A stretch of DNA of 64,000 nt from positions 2,392,001-2,456,000 of the forward strand of contig NC_092665.1 in NCBI RefSeq assembly GCF_032118995.1, in the 5' to 3' direction. This DNA is from Asterias amurensis. Lineage: Eukaryota > Echinodermata > Asteroidea > Forcipulatida > Asteriidae. Under the pieces are notes generated by a model. It was not told the origin of the DNA, did not search any database, and saw only the letters and a program-made list of their open reading frames with translations. Position 1 is the stretch's first letter. Every line of letters starts with the position of its first letter. Positions 21,699 through 31,723 of this stretch are shown piece by piece. The position numbers and the translations under genes were made by a program.

Positions 21699-22140
21699 CA
21701 CTGTCGCATGCAATTATGTCCTCTATGCAATACTATCCGGAGGACATTATTGCATATGCAATAATGTCCGCCGGACGGTTTTGCATATGCAATCGTGTCC
21801 GCCCGGACGCTGCTGCATAATGCAATTGTGTCCGAAACCGCCCTTGCATTAAATTAAACGCCATTGGTCGACGGAACACGTTCGCCATTTTTTACAAGCT
21901 AAGTGCATGTCGGGAAATGTTCGGCCGTTGGGTATTCGCTGCAATCATAAAATACGGGAATATTCATGCTGCATATTATGTAGGTTCAGTGCATGCTCGC
22001 TCGCTTACGCGCCGCATACATGTACAGTCATGTACATGTCCGCCAGACGGTTTTTGCATAACCCCGGACACGATTGCATATACAAAAGTGTCCGGAGTGG
22101 ACAGTATTGCACGGCGGACACAATTGCATCTGACACCGGT
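21699..22140. mobile_element. Element G, copy 3 (inverted)
   Basis: Reverse orientation: CACTGTCGCATGCAATTATG at the left, ACACAATTGCATCTGACACC at the right. Has the central GGTCGACGGAACACG block. Confidence 0.8.
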
Positions 22141-23114
22141 ACTGACGTCTTTATAGTGTCGTCATCACCCAATAGGTAAAGATCTTGTTATATCAGTTGA
22201 ATCCTGGCAATTCTTAATGGGAAATTTAAGAATGTCAGCTGAACAACAGATGCAACTCAATTTTGAATGCACCTTTTATTCGCCAAGAAATCTTCAGATT
22301 AAAGATCAAATTCTACTGGAGGGAAACGACAGCTAAAAGTCCAACTCTGCCGAGCTTTGAAAAGACAGTTTAAATCCACTTTACTCGACAGCACATGCCA
22401 TCTAAATTTATACCTCTGCTAGCCAATGTCCCATGCGTGACTAATGAACCATCAGAATGGCAATTGCAACTGTCGCCAATGTCATAAAACACTCGTTCTT
22501 ATTATTGATTTCGTGACAAACTCAAGTAACTTATATTAATAACCCTTCTTTGGGTAACTTTTAATGTAGACCTTTGAGCTCCCCTCTTAAGGGGGGATTT
22601 CTTTAAAAAGTTATTAAAGCACGAACGAATCGCTTGGAGAAATGACTTTGCAATTTCCAGCAAAATTGCTGACTGTTTAGTTTTTTTCGTGAATTATTAC
22701 AAAACCGAACAATGGATATTTGTTTTTGAAAGAGGATACATGATTTGGGCTAGCCTTTTGTCAAGGCCTCCGTGGCTACTGGAGCCACGATCACAAGCGA
22801 CTGGAACGGGAGAACGCGTGGTCTCCTGTTCAAGTCGCTCCGGTGGTTCTACGCCCTCTACCAGTGATTAAGACAAACACTAATCGCCCATGAAGACTAG
22901 CTATATACCTTTGTAATGGTGCAGCCAACTTGAATTTCTCCCCTTGGTACCAATGTTATCAAACCGAGACTGGAAGAACAAAATAGTCTGGTTCCTATTT
23001 GCAAAATGATTATTGGCCTTCATTAGTGTTATTCCATACGAGGAACGTGACCAAGATGGATGCAGCATGATAAATGCCGCGTATAGACTGGTCCCCTGTC
23101 TTTATCCAGGCACT
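22141..23114. other. Spacer without recognisable gene
   Basis: Nothing assignable; the GGAGCCACGATCACAAGCGA / GTCGCTCCGGTGG segment near 22780-22850 may be a degraded inverted repeat. Confidence 0.4.
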
Positions 23115-23247
23115 TAGGCCGTGTCCGAAACGGCGACTTCGGCTACAGCTACGGCTAGATCGCGTGCGTCTGCCTATTCTTCAACACTGGTAGACGCGCT
23201 GATCTAGACGTAGCTGTAGCCGAAGTCGTCGTTTCGGACACGGCCTT
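23115..23247. mobile_element. Near-perfect foldback, related to family H
   Basis: AGGCCGTGTCCGAAACGGCG and its inverse, with arms of about 50 bp (TTCGGCTACAGCTACG...). Total 133 bp. Confidence 0.8.
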
Positions 23248-23573
23248 ACTTTTCAGAACCAGTGATTTGATTCGATGATTTCATTGGATAAATGTACGTG
23301 ACGTAAGCTTTCTATATCTGTGTTTTGATTGGTCCGAGGTGACGTTTGGCAGCCGAATATGAATGTAGGTGAAAGGTGAAGAGGGAAGTGGATTGACCTA
23401 GGCTACGAGACCACTCTCTGGCGTTCTTCACTAGCCTCGAAGTTTGACGTCAGTGTTCAGGCTAGACTAGCTATAGTGGTCTTGGATGAGACCCGAGGGG
23501 TCGAGCGAATAACCTCTTACCCAGCCAGAGCCGTGTATCTCACATCTCTGTCTATACCATACCTATAAAGACA

Positions 23574-23924
23574 GTGGACACCTTTGGTAATTGTCAAACA
23601 CCAGTCTTCTCACTTGAGGTATCTCAAGATAATTATGCACAAAATAACAAACTTGTGAAAATTTGAGCTCAATTGGTCGTCGAAGTTGCGAGATAATAAT
23701 GAAAGAAAAAACACTATTGCCACACGAACTTGTATGCTTTCAAATGCTTGATTTCGAGACCTCAAATTGGAAATTACCGCTTTCTCGAAAACTACTTTAC
23801 TTCAGAGAGAGCCGTTTGTCACAATGTTTTATACTATCAACAGCTTCCCATTACTCGTTACCAAGATAGGGTTTTATGCTAATAATTATTTTGAGTAATT
23901 AGCAATAGTGTCCACTGCCTTTTA
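23574..23924. mobile_element. MITE family A, inverted copy with eroded ends
   Basis: Both ends carry the GACAGTGGACACC/GTGTCCACTGCC variant. The internal GAGAGCCGTTTGTCACAATG block confirms the family. The TTAA sites are not intact. Confidence 0.75.
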
Positions 23925-24723
23925 TACACGAGAACAAACATGGGCTCCACTCTGGTAAACGATAACATTTAATTACCGTCGATTAATCAAATCGTGTATC
24001 CGTGTGTTTTTAAATTAGCAACGTTTGCCATGACTACCTTCGAAAACAAACGGTGTTATCTAAATAATTATTAACGAAATTATGTGAGACTATAAATCTT
24101 CCGGATGGCTTTCGATATCATACAAAATAAAAAAAATTTAGAGACACTGTTTACACCACGGAAAGTATTTGTCAGGATTTAATGATCAAAGGCTGTGATC
24201 AATTTCACGGTCTAGGGTTTGAACACAGTTCTCTATAGATGATTGACGAATGAAAAACTTCTGGAATAATGGATTCTTAAGTTCAAGATTAAAGTCCGTT
24301 TTAGAAAAAAGCTCGTCAAAATTGAACTGAGTAAATCTTTGAATCAAAGTGCGATGTCACATTGGAGCGCAACATTAGGCCTAAACGAATACATCTGAAT
24401 AACTTAAATATTCATACAACCTATAAAGTGTGAAATAGATGGATTTATGCATTGAGAAAAACATTGTTGCATTTGTTGATTATATTAGCTGATTAATTGA
24501 CTCTTAAAGTTGATTAGAAGTTGATTATCAGACGTATAGAAAGTTGATCAGACACTGGGAAAGGTCACTCTAGGAATCCTCGATCCCAGTATGTGTGCGA
24601 GTCAGTGGCAACACCCCCCCCCCCTCCCAAAGGGAGATTTATTGGTTGTTCCCATAACTTTACAATATATAGCTATTTCTTCGTTTGTTTAAGGTTCGTC
24701 ACTTTCTGATAAGTTGAGTTGTC
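23925..24723. other. Spacer downstream of GPCR copy 2
   Basis: AT-rich, poly-C run at 24615-24628. No gene seen. Confidence 0.4.
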
Positions 24724-24897
24724 TTATGCCCTTTTCGAAACCACGGCTTCGGCTTCAGGCTCTGTCCCCTCTCGCCTGAAGCCCTGTGTGCAACGCGTTC
24801 GCAAAGCATGCGCAATATTGTCAAGCAACCGCGGGGCCAGGCTAGCCTGAGCCGAATCTAGAGCCATAGCCGAAGCCGTGGATTTGAAAAGGGCCAT
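24724..24897. mobile_element. MITE family H downstream of GPCR copy 2
   Basis: TTATGCCCTTTTCGAAACCA at the left, GGATTTGAAAAGGGCCATA at the right. The inner part matches 16747-16934 on the opposite strand. Ends 10 bp from the GPCR stop. Confidence 0.75.
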
Positions 24898-24906
24898 ACA
24901 AACTTT

Positions 24907-25956
24907 TTAACAGAAATGGGCGGTTGGTTGGTTCACTTTCGTTTCACGTACAGAACCAAGACGTCTTGATAAGGTATCTAACTCACTCCCCGTTGCCAGC
25001 CCAATCTTCCACTTGCAGGGCACCAGCTGCATTAGAGCAACTCTAAAGTTCTTGTTCAAACAAATATAAATCAATGGATTGACGCAAGAGTTTATGAAGG
25101 CCAGGATTGTAAATACGCGGTACACTGTACTCCCAAAGTAGCCAGTCGGCAGGGCGTTCAGGTTGAGTAGGAAATAAGCGACTTGATCGGGAGACCAGCA
25201 GATGATGAATATTATGACGACCATGAGGACCATTCGGATGACGTGAGCACGGCATCGCAGCAAGGAGAAGGCAGGGGATGAAGTCGATTCGTTCCTCTTA
25301 AGAAGTACAGTGGCATGCTCTTGTAACTTTCTAATGGCGCAGTAATGGGATACCACCATCACAGTAACCGGGACGGCAAACTCAACCAGGAAAATACACA
25401 CTCCGTGGAAGACCTGTAAGGCAGGACTGGGCCAAATGAGTACGCACTTGTTCATCGTGTCATCGACTCGTGTGATGTGAAAGTGTATGGAGTTAACACC
25501 AAGTGTTGACATCCAGATGGCTGTAATGTAGTACTTAATTCGGTGGGTGCTGAAGACTGTTCTGTGTTTGATGGGATGTACAATAGCGAAGTATCGCTCG
25601 AGTGACAACAAGGTGAGAGTGAAGATTGAAGCCACGATTGACATCCACATTATGACAGCAGAGTATGTAAAGATGCAGTAGACTCTACCCACTGCTGAGT
25701 TGGGTACGTATGTTAGAGACGGTAGGGGGATTATAGCTACGGATGTGATGAGATCAGCAACGGCTAACATCACGATGAGTTTGTTGGAGTTGCTTCGATT
25801 ACGGAGTTTCTTAACGTACACAATGATGACTAGACTGTTACCAAGGATACCGAAGAGTGCTAAGACGAGTTGAATGATGGTAAACCATTGCCAGCTGATG
25901 GCCACAGCAACCAAAGCGCCAACATCACTTGGAGATGCTGTCAAACCTTCCATCAT
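24907..25956 (-). CDS. Rhodopsin-class (class A) GPCR, orphan, copy 2
   Basis: Intronless, 349 residues, same strand as the paralogue at 17040-18122. Visible features: TM1 GN (FGILGNSLVIIVYV), TM2 LAVAD, TM3 Cys and ERY, ECL2 Cys (NKCVLIW), ICL3 block LLKRNESTSSPAFSLLRCR shared exactly with copy 1, TM6 CWSPDQ, and TM7 NSCVNPLIY. No N-glycosylation sequon was seen in the short N-terminus before TM1. The C-terminal tail is Ser/Arg-rich. Both disulfide cysteines and the G-protein-coupling motif are intact, so a working receptor is likely. Ligand unknown. Its stop codon lies 10 bp from a MITE (24724-24897) of the same family as that behind copy 1, but in the opposite orientation. Confidence 0.9.
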   Translation of the reverse strand: MMEGLTASPSDVGALVAVAISWQWFTIIQLVLALFGILGNSLVIIVYVKKLRNRSNSNKLIVMLAVADLITSVAIIPLPSLTYVPNSAVGRVYCIFTYSAVIMWMSIVASIFTLTLLSLERYFAIVHPIKHRTVFSTHRIKYYITAIWMSTLGVNSIHFHITRVDDTMNKCVLIWPSPALQVFHGVCIFLVEFAVPVTVMVVSHYCAIRKLQEHATVLLKRNESTSSPAFSLLRCRAHVIRMVLMVVIIFIICWSPDQVAYFLLNLNALPTGYFGSTVYRVFTILAFINSCVNPLIYICLNKNFRVALMQLVPCKWKIGLATGSELDTLSRRLGSVRETKVNQPTAHFC

Positions 25957-26164
25957 GGTATCGAGTTTTGCTCTTTAGTAGAACACCTTGATTTTCAATA
26001 GATTTAACAATAGTAGGCTACAGGTATACAAAGATACTATAAGCAAAGCGCTTCGGGGAATAAACTGGTATCACACCCACCCTCCATGTTCTGAGGCAGA
26101 TATGTAAAAACAAAGCCCACTCTTCACTTTTTACTCAAAGGTTGCAATCTGCGTGGGCTCTTTA

Positions 26165-26385
26165 CGTGGTAGACTTGATTCAAGTCCCGTTCTCATGTGT
26201 GTGAGAGGTCCCTAGGCATATCGCGCCAACCACCAGCAAACAACTCGTTTAGCAGTGCGCGCTCGCCGTCAATATGTGGTGGTCCCGTGCGGAACAGGTT
26301 GGGTATTGCAAAGCATCACAAAACAATAGTTTTCTGGCGATGGCACGGGATTGGGACTTGAGTTAAGTCTATCTTCATGAGTGTC
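26165..26385. mobile_element. Inverted-repeat element upstream of GPCR copy 2
   Basis: GTAGACTTGATTCAAGTCCC at the left and GGGACTTGAGTTAAGTCTAT at the right. The inner part is diverged. Confidence 0.5.
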
Positions 26386-26524
26386 CTCTGTACTACCGCA
26401 TTATTGACAAACTGCGCATGTCTAAACAACCACACGTGACCCTCTCAAACTATCAAATCAAGAGCAAGAAATATACAACGGATACTTATTCAGAGGCTCT
26501 TGGACATCAAACCTCCAGTGCATC

Positions 26525-26842
26525 TTAAAGGAAACGTTGCCTTGGATCGGACGAGTTGGTCTATAAAAAGCGTTTGAAACCGTTTGTTATGAAATGTATA
26601 TGGTTAGAAAGATGTTTTAAAAGTAGAATATAATGATCCACACAAGTATCTCTCAAAATTGCATGGCCGACCGTGTTATTGGACGAGGTAAAAAGAAAAC
26701 CACGCAATTTCGAGGCATATTTGTGTAGATCATTGTATTCTACTTTTACATCATCTTTCTAACCATATGCATTCTATAACAAACGGTCACAAAACGCTTT
26801 TCAAAGACCAACTCGACCGATCCAAGGCAACGTGTTCCTTTA
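26525..26842. mobile_element. Foldback MITE family B with lost centre
   Basis: TTAA-flanked, with both outer arms present. The central ATGGGAGTC palindrome of one arm is missing. Confidence 0.8.
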
Positions 26843-27716
26843 AAGGGAGGAAACACAGAGAGTCGGCATCGTTGCTTATAGTATATAAATGTGAAATTTT
26901 TATGAGCTAGGTCTGGGAGGGCACATCTTTTTTGATGTAAGTTTTTTGACTTTTGCCCTTCCCTGGACGGCCTGTGCTTATTTTATTGTTTTGTCCGAAG
27001 AATTAAAATAAAATAAAATAAAATAAAATAAAATATTTTGCACGCCCTCATATTCTATAGTTAAATATTTAAGAGCCCCATAAAATCTATACGTCAGTGT
27101 TAAGTTGACTTTACAACTTATTTTGTGGATGACATGAACCCTAAAAATGTGTCATATTTGCCGAGAAAAAGTGTAGGGATGTTTTGTTGCTAAATTGTAT
27201 ACAACTCACTGGGCCTCGGGACTCTCGGGGCTGAGGGTAACAATTCAAGAGTTAATGGATAACTTTCCTTTTACTTTAAAAAGCTGCCGGACTTCAAATA
27301 AATGTTATTGTATTTTTTGAGTTATGTATCATTCTGCACTGTATATATGCTATGGGAGTTGATGTAGTGGGGCGCCCCAATAAAAAATATTGACATATTA
27401 TTTCCAATAAAGGTTGTTGTAACACAATAAATTGATTTGAAGTGCAAACTCAACGGGAGTAGTAGTTCAATGAATTACAACGTGTTACGAAATAAAAGGT
27501 TCAACAACTCATCTGAAGTGATGAACAAACACCGAACTTTAGTTGTTAGGCTCCCGAAGATTTTATCTACTTAAAGATAGGGTGACAGATTGTTCTGTTC
27601 TTAAATGTAATATACCCTGTAAACACGATATGTCATATCAATAGGGCGTCCCCACCTGGAGGTAAAAAAACCGTCTACCCTCTAGGATGGCGGCTGAACG
27701 TCAATGCTTAAGATAT
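26843..27716. other. Spacer without recognisable gene
   Basis: AT-rich with the (TAAAA)n tract. Nothing else assignable. Confidence 0.4.
27003..27040. repeat. (TAAAA)n microsatellite
   Basis: About seven AAAAT units in a row. Confidence 0.9.
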
Positions 27717-27757
27717 ACTACCGGGATGCCGCGCTTCGCGCGGCACCCCGCTAGATG
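27717..27757 (+). mobile_element. Helitron/Helentron-like terminal hairpin
   Basis: TGCCGCGCTTCGCGCGGCA folds as a 7-bp stem, extended outward by imperfect CTACCGGGA/ACCCCGCTAG arms, and is followed after nine bases by CTAG. A GC hairpin just before CTRR is the known 3' end of Helitrons. No Rep/helicase frame and no matching 5' end were found. Confidence 0.45.
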
Positions 27758-27930
27758 ATGAAGCTTCTTTACACAAATGTTTTGAAATGTAATGTGGGTG
27801 TTATACGCCTCTCTAAATATTTATGCATTATTATGCTTCGCGCGGCACCCCGCTAGATGATGAAGCTTCTTTACACAAATGTTTTGAAATGTAATGTGGG
27901 TGTTATACGCCTCTCTAAATATTTATGCAC
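27733..27930. repeat. 102-bp tandem duplication
   Basis: Two nearly identical units starting GCTTCGCGCGGCACCCCGCT (27733 and 27835). Each includes half of the Helitron-like hairpin and CTAG. Confidence 0.9.
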
Positions 27931-28024
27931 GACATCCTACCCCAAAATGATCGGCAATGGCGCACGTCCGCCACTACTTGCAGTGGCTGCGCCCATAGCT
28001 CCGTTTTGGGTCAGAGAGACAGAG

Positions 28025-28630
28025 GTTATAATCACTTTGTACAGTTGGATTGGGAATTGTATTTAAAATGAATGAGGATCTTAAGCTCCAAAGATTCATA
28101 ACATTTATAATATACTATACTTTTATTATCTGTGTTTTGCCATTTGTTTCTTTTTGTCCATGCCCTTTAAACTTCTTTTAAGTGTGACTATTTCCTTGTT
28201 TGTTTGTTGATGTTTTGGTGTATAGTTTGGTAATTCTCCATAAGGAAGCGAATTATTGATATAATGTATGTTTCTTGGTATCGATGTTAAAGTTTAGTTG
28301 TGGATGTAGTGTAGTAGGCCCATATTGTTATTATTATTTTTTTTTTTGCCTCTTCATTTCGTTCTTTTTGTAAACTGTTGCTTAGTGTAAGAAAAATGGT
28401 AGTGTTAGGGTGTAATTGGTTGTCACAAGAAAGTTGTTCATTTGTGTGTTTACCTTTTTGGATATTGTTATGCTAAAGATTGAAATATGAAGTACATTAT
28501 AATATAAAGTATATAAACATAAAAAGGCGTATGAGGCCATGTCAATCTATCCTGGATGAATACAAAGTAAACTTATTATCCGCATAAATGTGGATTATTT
28601 TGTCCCCGATCTTTGAGCATAGTTTTAGTT
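28025..28630. repeat. AT-rich segmental repeat, copy 1
   Basis: Starts TTATAATCACTTTGTACAGT and ends in TTTTGTCCCCGATCTTTGAG. Repeated at 30050-30725 and, in part, around the foldback element at 29490. Confidence 0.8.
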
Positions 28631-28767
28631 CAATCGGCTCTGTTATTGTTATTGCAGTAATTTTGTTAACCCAACTGCACAAGTATTTCCCCGCTAAGCC
28701 GAATGTAATGGTAATTACCTAGTCGACTAAAATATAACGCATTGCTATACACACTTATTGTATTGTA

Positions 28768-28884
28768 CTGAGCGCATATAATTCACGTGCTCGCGGATAA
28801 TAGTCACTGAGCGCATATAATTCACGTGCTCGCGGATAATAGTCACTGAGCGCATATAATTCACGTGCTCGCGGATAATAGTCA
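28768..28884. repeat. 39-bp unit repeated three times
   Basis: Three identical units starting CTGAGCGCATATAATTCACG. Confidence 0.95.
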
Positions 28885-29394
28885 AGCGTCTCCACATTGC
28901 CTACCAATCAGGAGGTCTTTGTCAAAGAGCAAATCAGACAAAAACATTTTTATAACCTGATGAATTTGGCATTAGTGGTATTTTGGTTCCCTTCTCAACA
29001 AATCAGGTACCTCCACGAACAAATCCATAGTCACCGTCAATAGCCGCGCCTAGCTACTCGACCAATGGCTCGTAAGAGGCTGGTATAATATCCTCCTCAA
29101 CAATAAACATCGGTACTAAATAGCAGAGGAGATATCCGACTAAAAAGGCTTGAATGGTCTCAGCCAATATCAGAGTTTATCCGATTGGAAAAGGAAGAAA
29201 GTAAACAGCTTTGCTTTTTTGATTTATTTGTTGCTTTGTTTCCAATAACGCTACGATTTTAGAATCTTGGACCCTTGACTTATTGATCGCGATTTATGGA
29301 GCGTCACGTCCCACGATACACAGCGTTGTTGTAGCACTAAATAAAGCGAGTTTTCAGAACATGCTGTGTGCCACAAATCTATCTATTTTTTTTT
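28885..29394. other. Spacer without recognisable gene
   Basis: Unique-looking sequence between the 39-bp triplet and AT-rich copy 2. No supported frame. Confidence 0.4.
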
Positions 29395-30050
29395 TCTTTG
29401 AGTCTTTATTTGTTTTTTTCTCCTTTTATTTGTGTCTCCATTTGTTGTTTTTTTCTGTTTTTTTTTGCCATTTTTTTTTGTCCATGCCCTTTTAAAGGAT
29501 TCGGGTTCTTTTTCAAAATGTCCACAGTTTTACATTTAACTTACAGAATTTGAAGATAATGATAGTGGAAAGCTTCCCTTCAAATATTACTAACTGAGGT
29601 TGTGTAGTTTTTGAGAAATTAGTAAAACAAAGCACAACATAATTTTCGTCTCAGGAAGACCAAAATTATTTTAGCATGTAAAATCCCATTTACCAGTTAT
29701 GATATTTATTTTTACCAAAACCATAGCATAACTGGTTAATACGTTTTTACATGCTAAAACTGAGACGAAAATTATTTGTTTTACTCATTTCTCAAAAACC
29801 ACAGCACCTCAGTAAGTACAATTTCAAGGGAAGCTTTCTACTATCATAATCTTCAAACTGTGTAAGTTTAATGTAAATCTGTGGACATTGTGTTTTGTGT
29901 TAGGAAAAAGTACATAGACACTTTAAACTTCTTTTAAGTGTAACTATTTCCTTGTTTCTTTGTTGATGTTTTGATGTATAGTTTGGTAATTCCCCATAAG
30001 GGAGCGAATTATTGATATAATGTATGTGTCTTGGTATCGATGTTAAAGTT
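29395..30050. repeat. AT-rich segmental repeat, copy 2 (partial, interrupted)
   Basis: Covers the T-rich part and the AAACTTCTTTTAAGTG to GATGTTAAAG part. Interrupted at TTAA by the foldback 29490-29926. Runs straight into copy 3. Confidence 0.7.
29490..29926. mobile_element. Foldback MITE inserted at TTAA
   Basis: Arms share AATGTCCACAGTTTTACATT / AATGTAAATCTGTGGACATT and GAGACGAAAATTAT blocks. It splits a copy of the AT-rich repeat, whose uninterrupted version at about 28165 reads CATGCCCTTTAAACTTC. Confidence 0.75.
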
Positions 30051-30725
30051 ATAATCACTTTGTATAGTTGGATTGGGAATTGTATTTAAAATGAATGAGG
30101 ATCTTAAGCTCCAAAGATTCATAACATTTATAAGATTCTATACTTTTATTATTTGGATTGTTTTTTCTTTGAGTCTTTATTTTTTTTTTCTCCTTTTATA
30201 TTTTGTCTCCATTTTTTTTTTATATCTGTGTTTTGCCAATAATTGTTTCTTTTTGTTCATGCACTTTAAACTTCTTTAAAGTGTGACTATTTCCTTGTTT
30301 CTTTGTTGATGTTTTGGTGTTTAGTTTGGTAACTCCCCATAAGGGAGCGAATTATTGATATAATGTATGTTTCTTGGTATCGATGTTAAAGTTTAGTTGT
30401 GGATGTAGTGTTGTAGGCCCATATTATTGTTATTATTATTTTTTTGTCTCTTCATTTCGTTCTTTTTGTAAACTGTTGATTAGTGTAAGAAAAATGGTAG
30501 TGATGGGGTGTAATTGGTTGTCACAAGATAGTTGTTCATTTGTGTATTTACCTTTTTGGATATTATTATGCTAAAGATTGAAATATGAAGTACGTTATAA
30601 TATAAAGGATATAAACATAAAAAGGCGTATGAGACCATGTCAATCTATCCTGGATGAATACAAAGTAAACTTATTATCCGCATAAATGTGGATTATTTTG
30701 TCCCCGACTTTTGAACATAGTTTTA
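30050..30725. repeat. AT-rich segmental repeat, copy 3
   Basis: TTATAATCACTTTGTATAGT to TTTTGTCCCCGACTTTTGAA. Collinear with copy 1, with extra T-rich insertions. Confidence 0.8.
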
Positions 30726-31296
30726 ACCACCGTTTTTTTCGGGGGGGGGGGGGGGGTAAGAGCGTCGGCCTCTTTTTAGATTTATTGGAAGTACGAGGTC
30801 GCAACCCGCTTTCAACCTAAAGTGATCCCACGGCGACCTCCTTCACCAAGCAACAGGTGGCCTGTCTCCACCACTCATACACTGACCAGAATGTATTTCT
30901 CCAATCAGATGACTCGTAAGTTTGGGTCTGGGTTTTGTAGACTTGCAACCCGACGTCTGAAACCACACAACCGTGTTGAATTCCACAAGGATACCATGCC
31001 ACTGGACCTTCTAATTTCAATCCAAGATGGCGCGGGTTGCGCTTTTAATAGTATAGATGACGATTAATTGGCAACATTTAAAGAAAGATACAGTACATAG
31101 GGAAAGTTTCCGCTGAAAAGGCAGTGTCTTACTTGCTGAGGAGACTGTCATCAATCTGTCCGGCGTTTTCATAATGAAATCTACGTTTAGCGGGGTGACA
31201 GAGTAGGCATCTATAGAGGGCGGTACTCATTTAATGATTATTTCTTGCTTGGAATTGTATAATAAGAAATTTGTTTATGATTTCAGAGCCATTTTA
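30726..31296. other. Spacer with poly-G tract
   Basis: Poly-G at 30741-30756, then a stretch of more even composition (30800-31060) with frames below 85 codons and no domain. Confidence 0.4.
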
Positions 31297-31723
31297 CCTA
31301 TCTTTAGCTTCTTTAGGGAGCCACTTTATGATTCATGGCTCCCGGGTTTTTCATTTGAGGCGTTGGTACATGATTATAAAGTACAGCCGTCACGAAATTT
31401 GGTGAAGTGGTATTTTAGGTACGTAGTTGAAGTCATGGTTTGCAAAAGTCGGACGTGAAATAAACGTTTTAAATTAATTATTCACGTTATGCAAATATTG
31501 AGTGTAACGTCACTTTTGTAAAGATTTGCATAAAGTGAATAATTACTTTGAAACGTTTATTTCACGTCCGAATTCTGCAAACCATGACTTCAACGTCGCA
31601 CCGAAAATGCCCACTTGCCAAATTTCGGTGCAGGTAACTATTTCACAAGAGAGTTTAAGCTGAATAATCAGCCCCGGGAGCCACGAAGCACAAAGTGGCC
31701 CCCTAAAAAAGCTAAAGACAGAT
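31297..31723. mobile_element. Large two-tier foldback element
   Basis: Outer arms CTTTAGCTTCTTTAGGGAGC / CCCCCTAAAAAAGCTAAAG. The inner arms, CATGGTTTGCAAAAGTCGGA with its inverse, are far more complementary and hold GTGAATAATTA near the centre. Confidence 0.75.

Noticed and set aside
28025-30725. Long terminal repeats of a retroelement
   Set aside because: The repeated segments enclose no coding remnants and no primer-binding or polypurine-like sites were seen. Three staggered copies fit tandem duplication better.
31234-31458. 74-codon frame upstream of SLC25A35
   Set aside because: It lies in the outer arm of the foldback element 31297-31723 and has no matching protein features.
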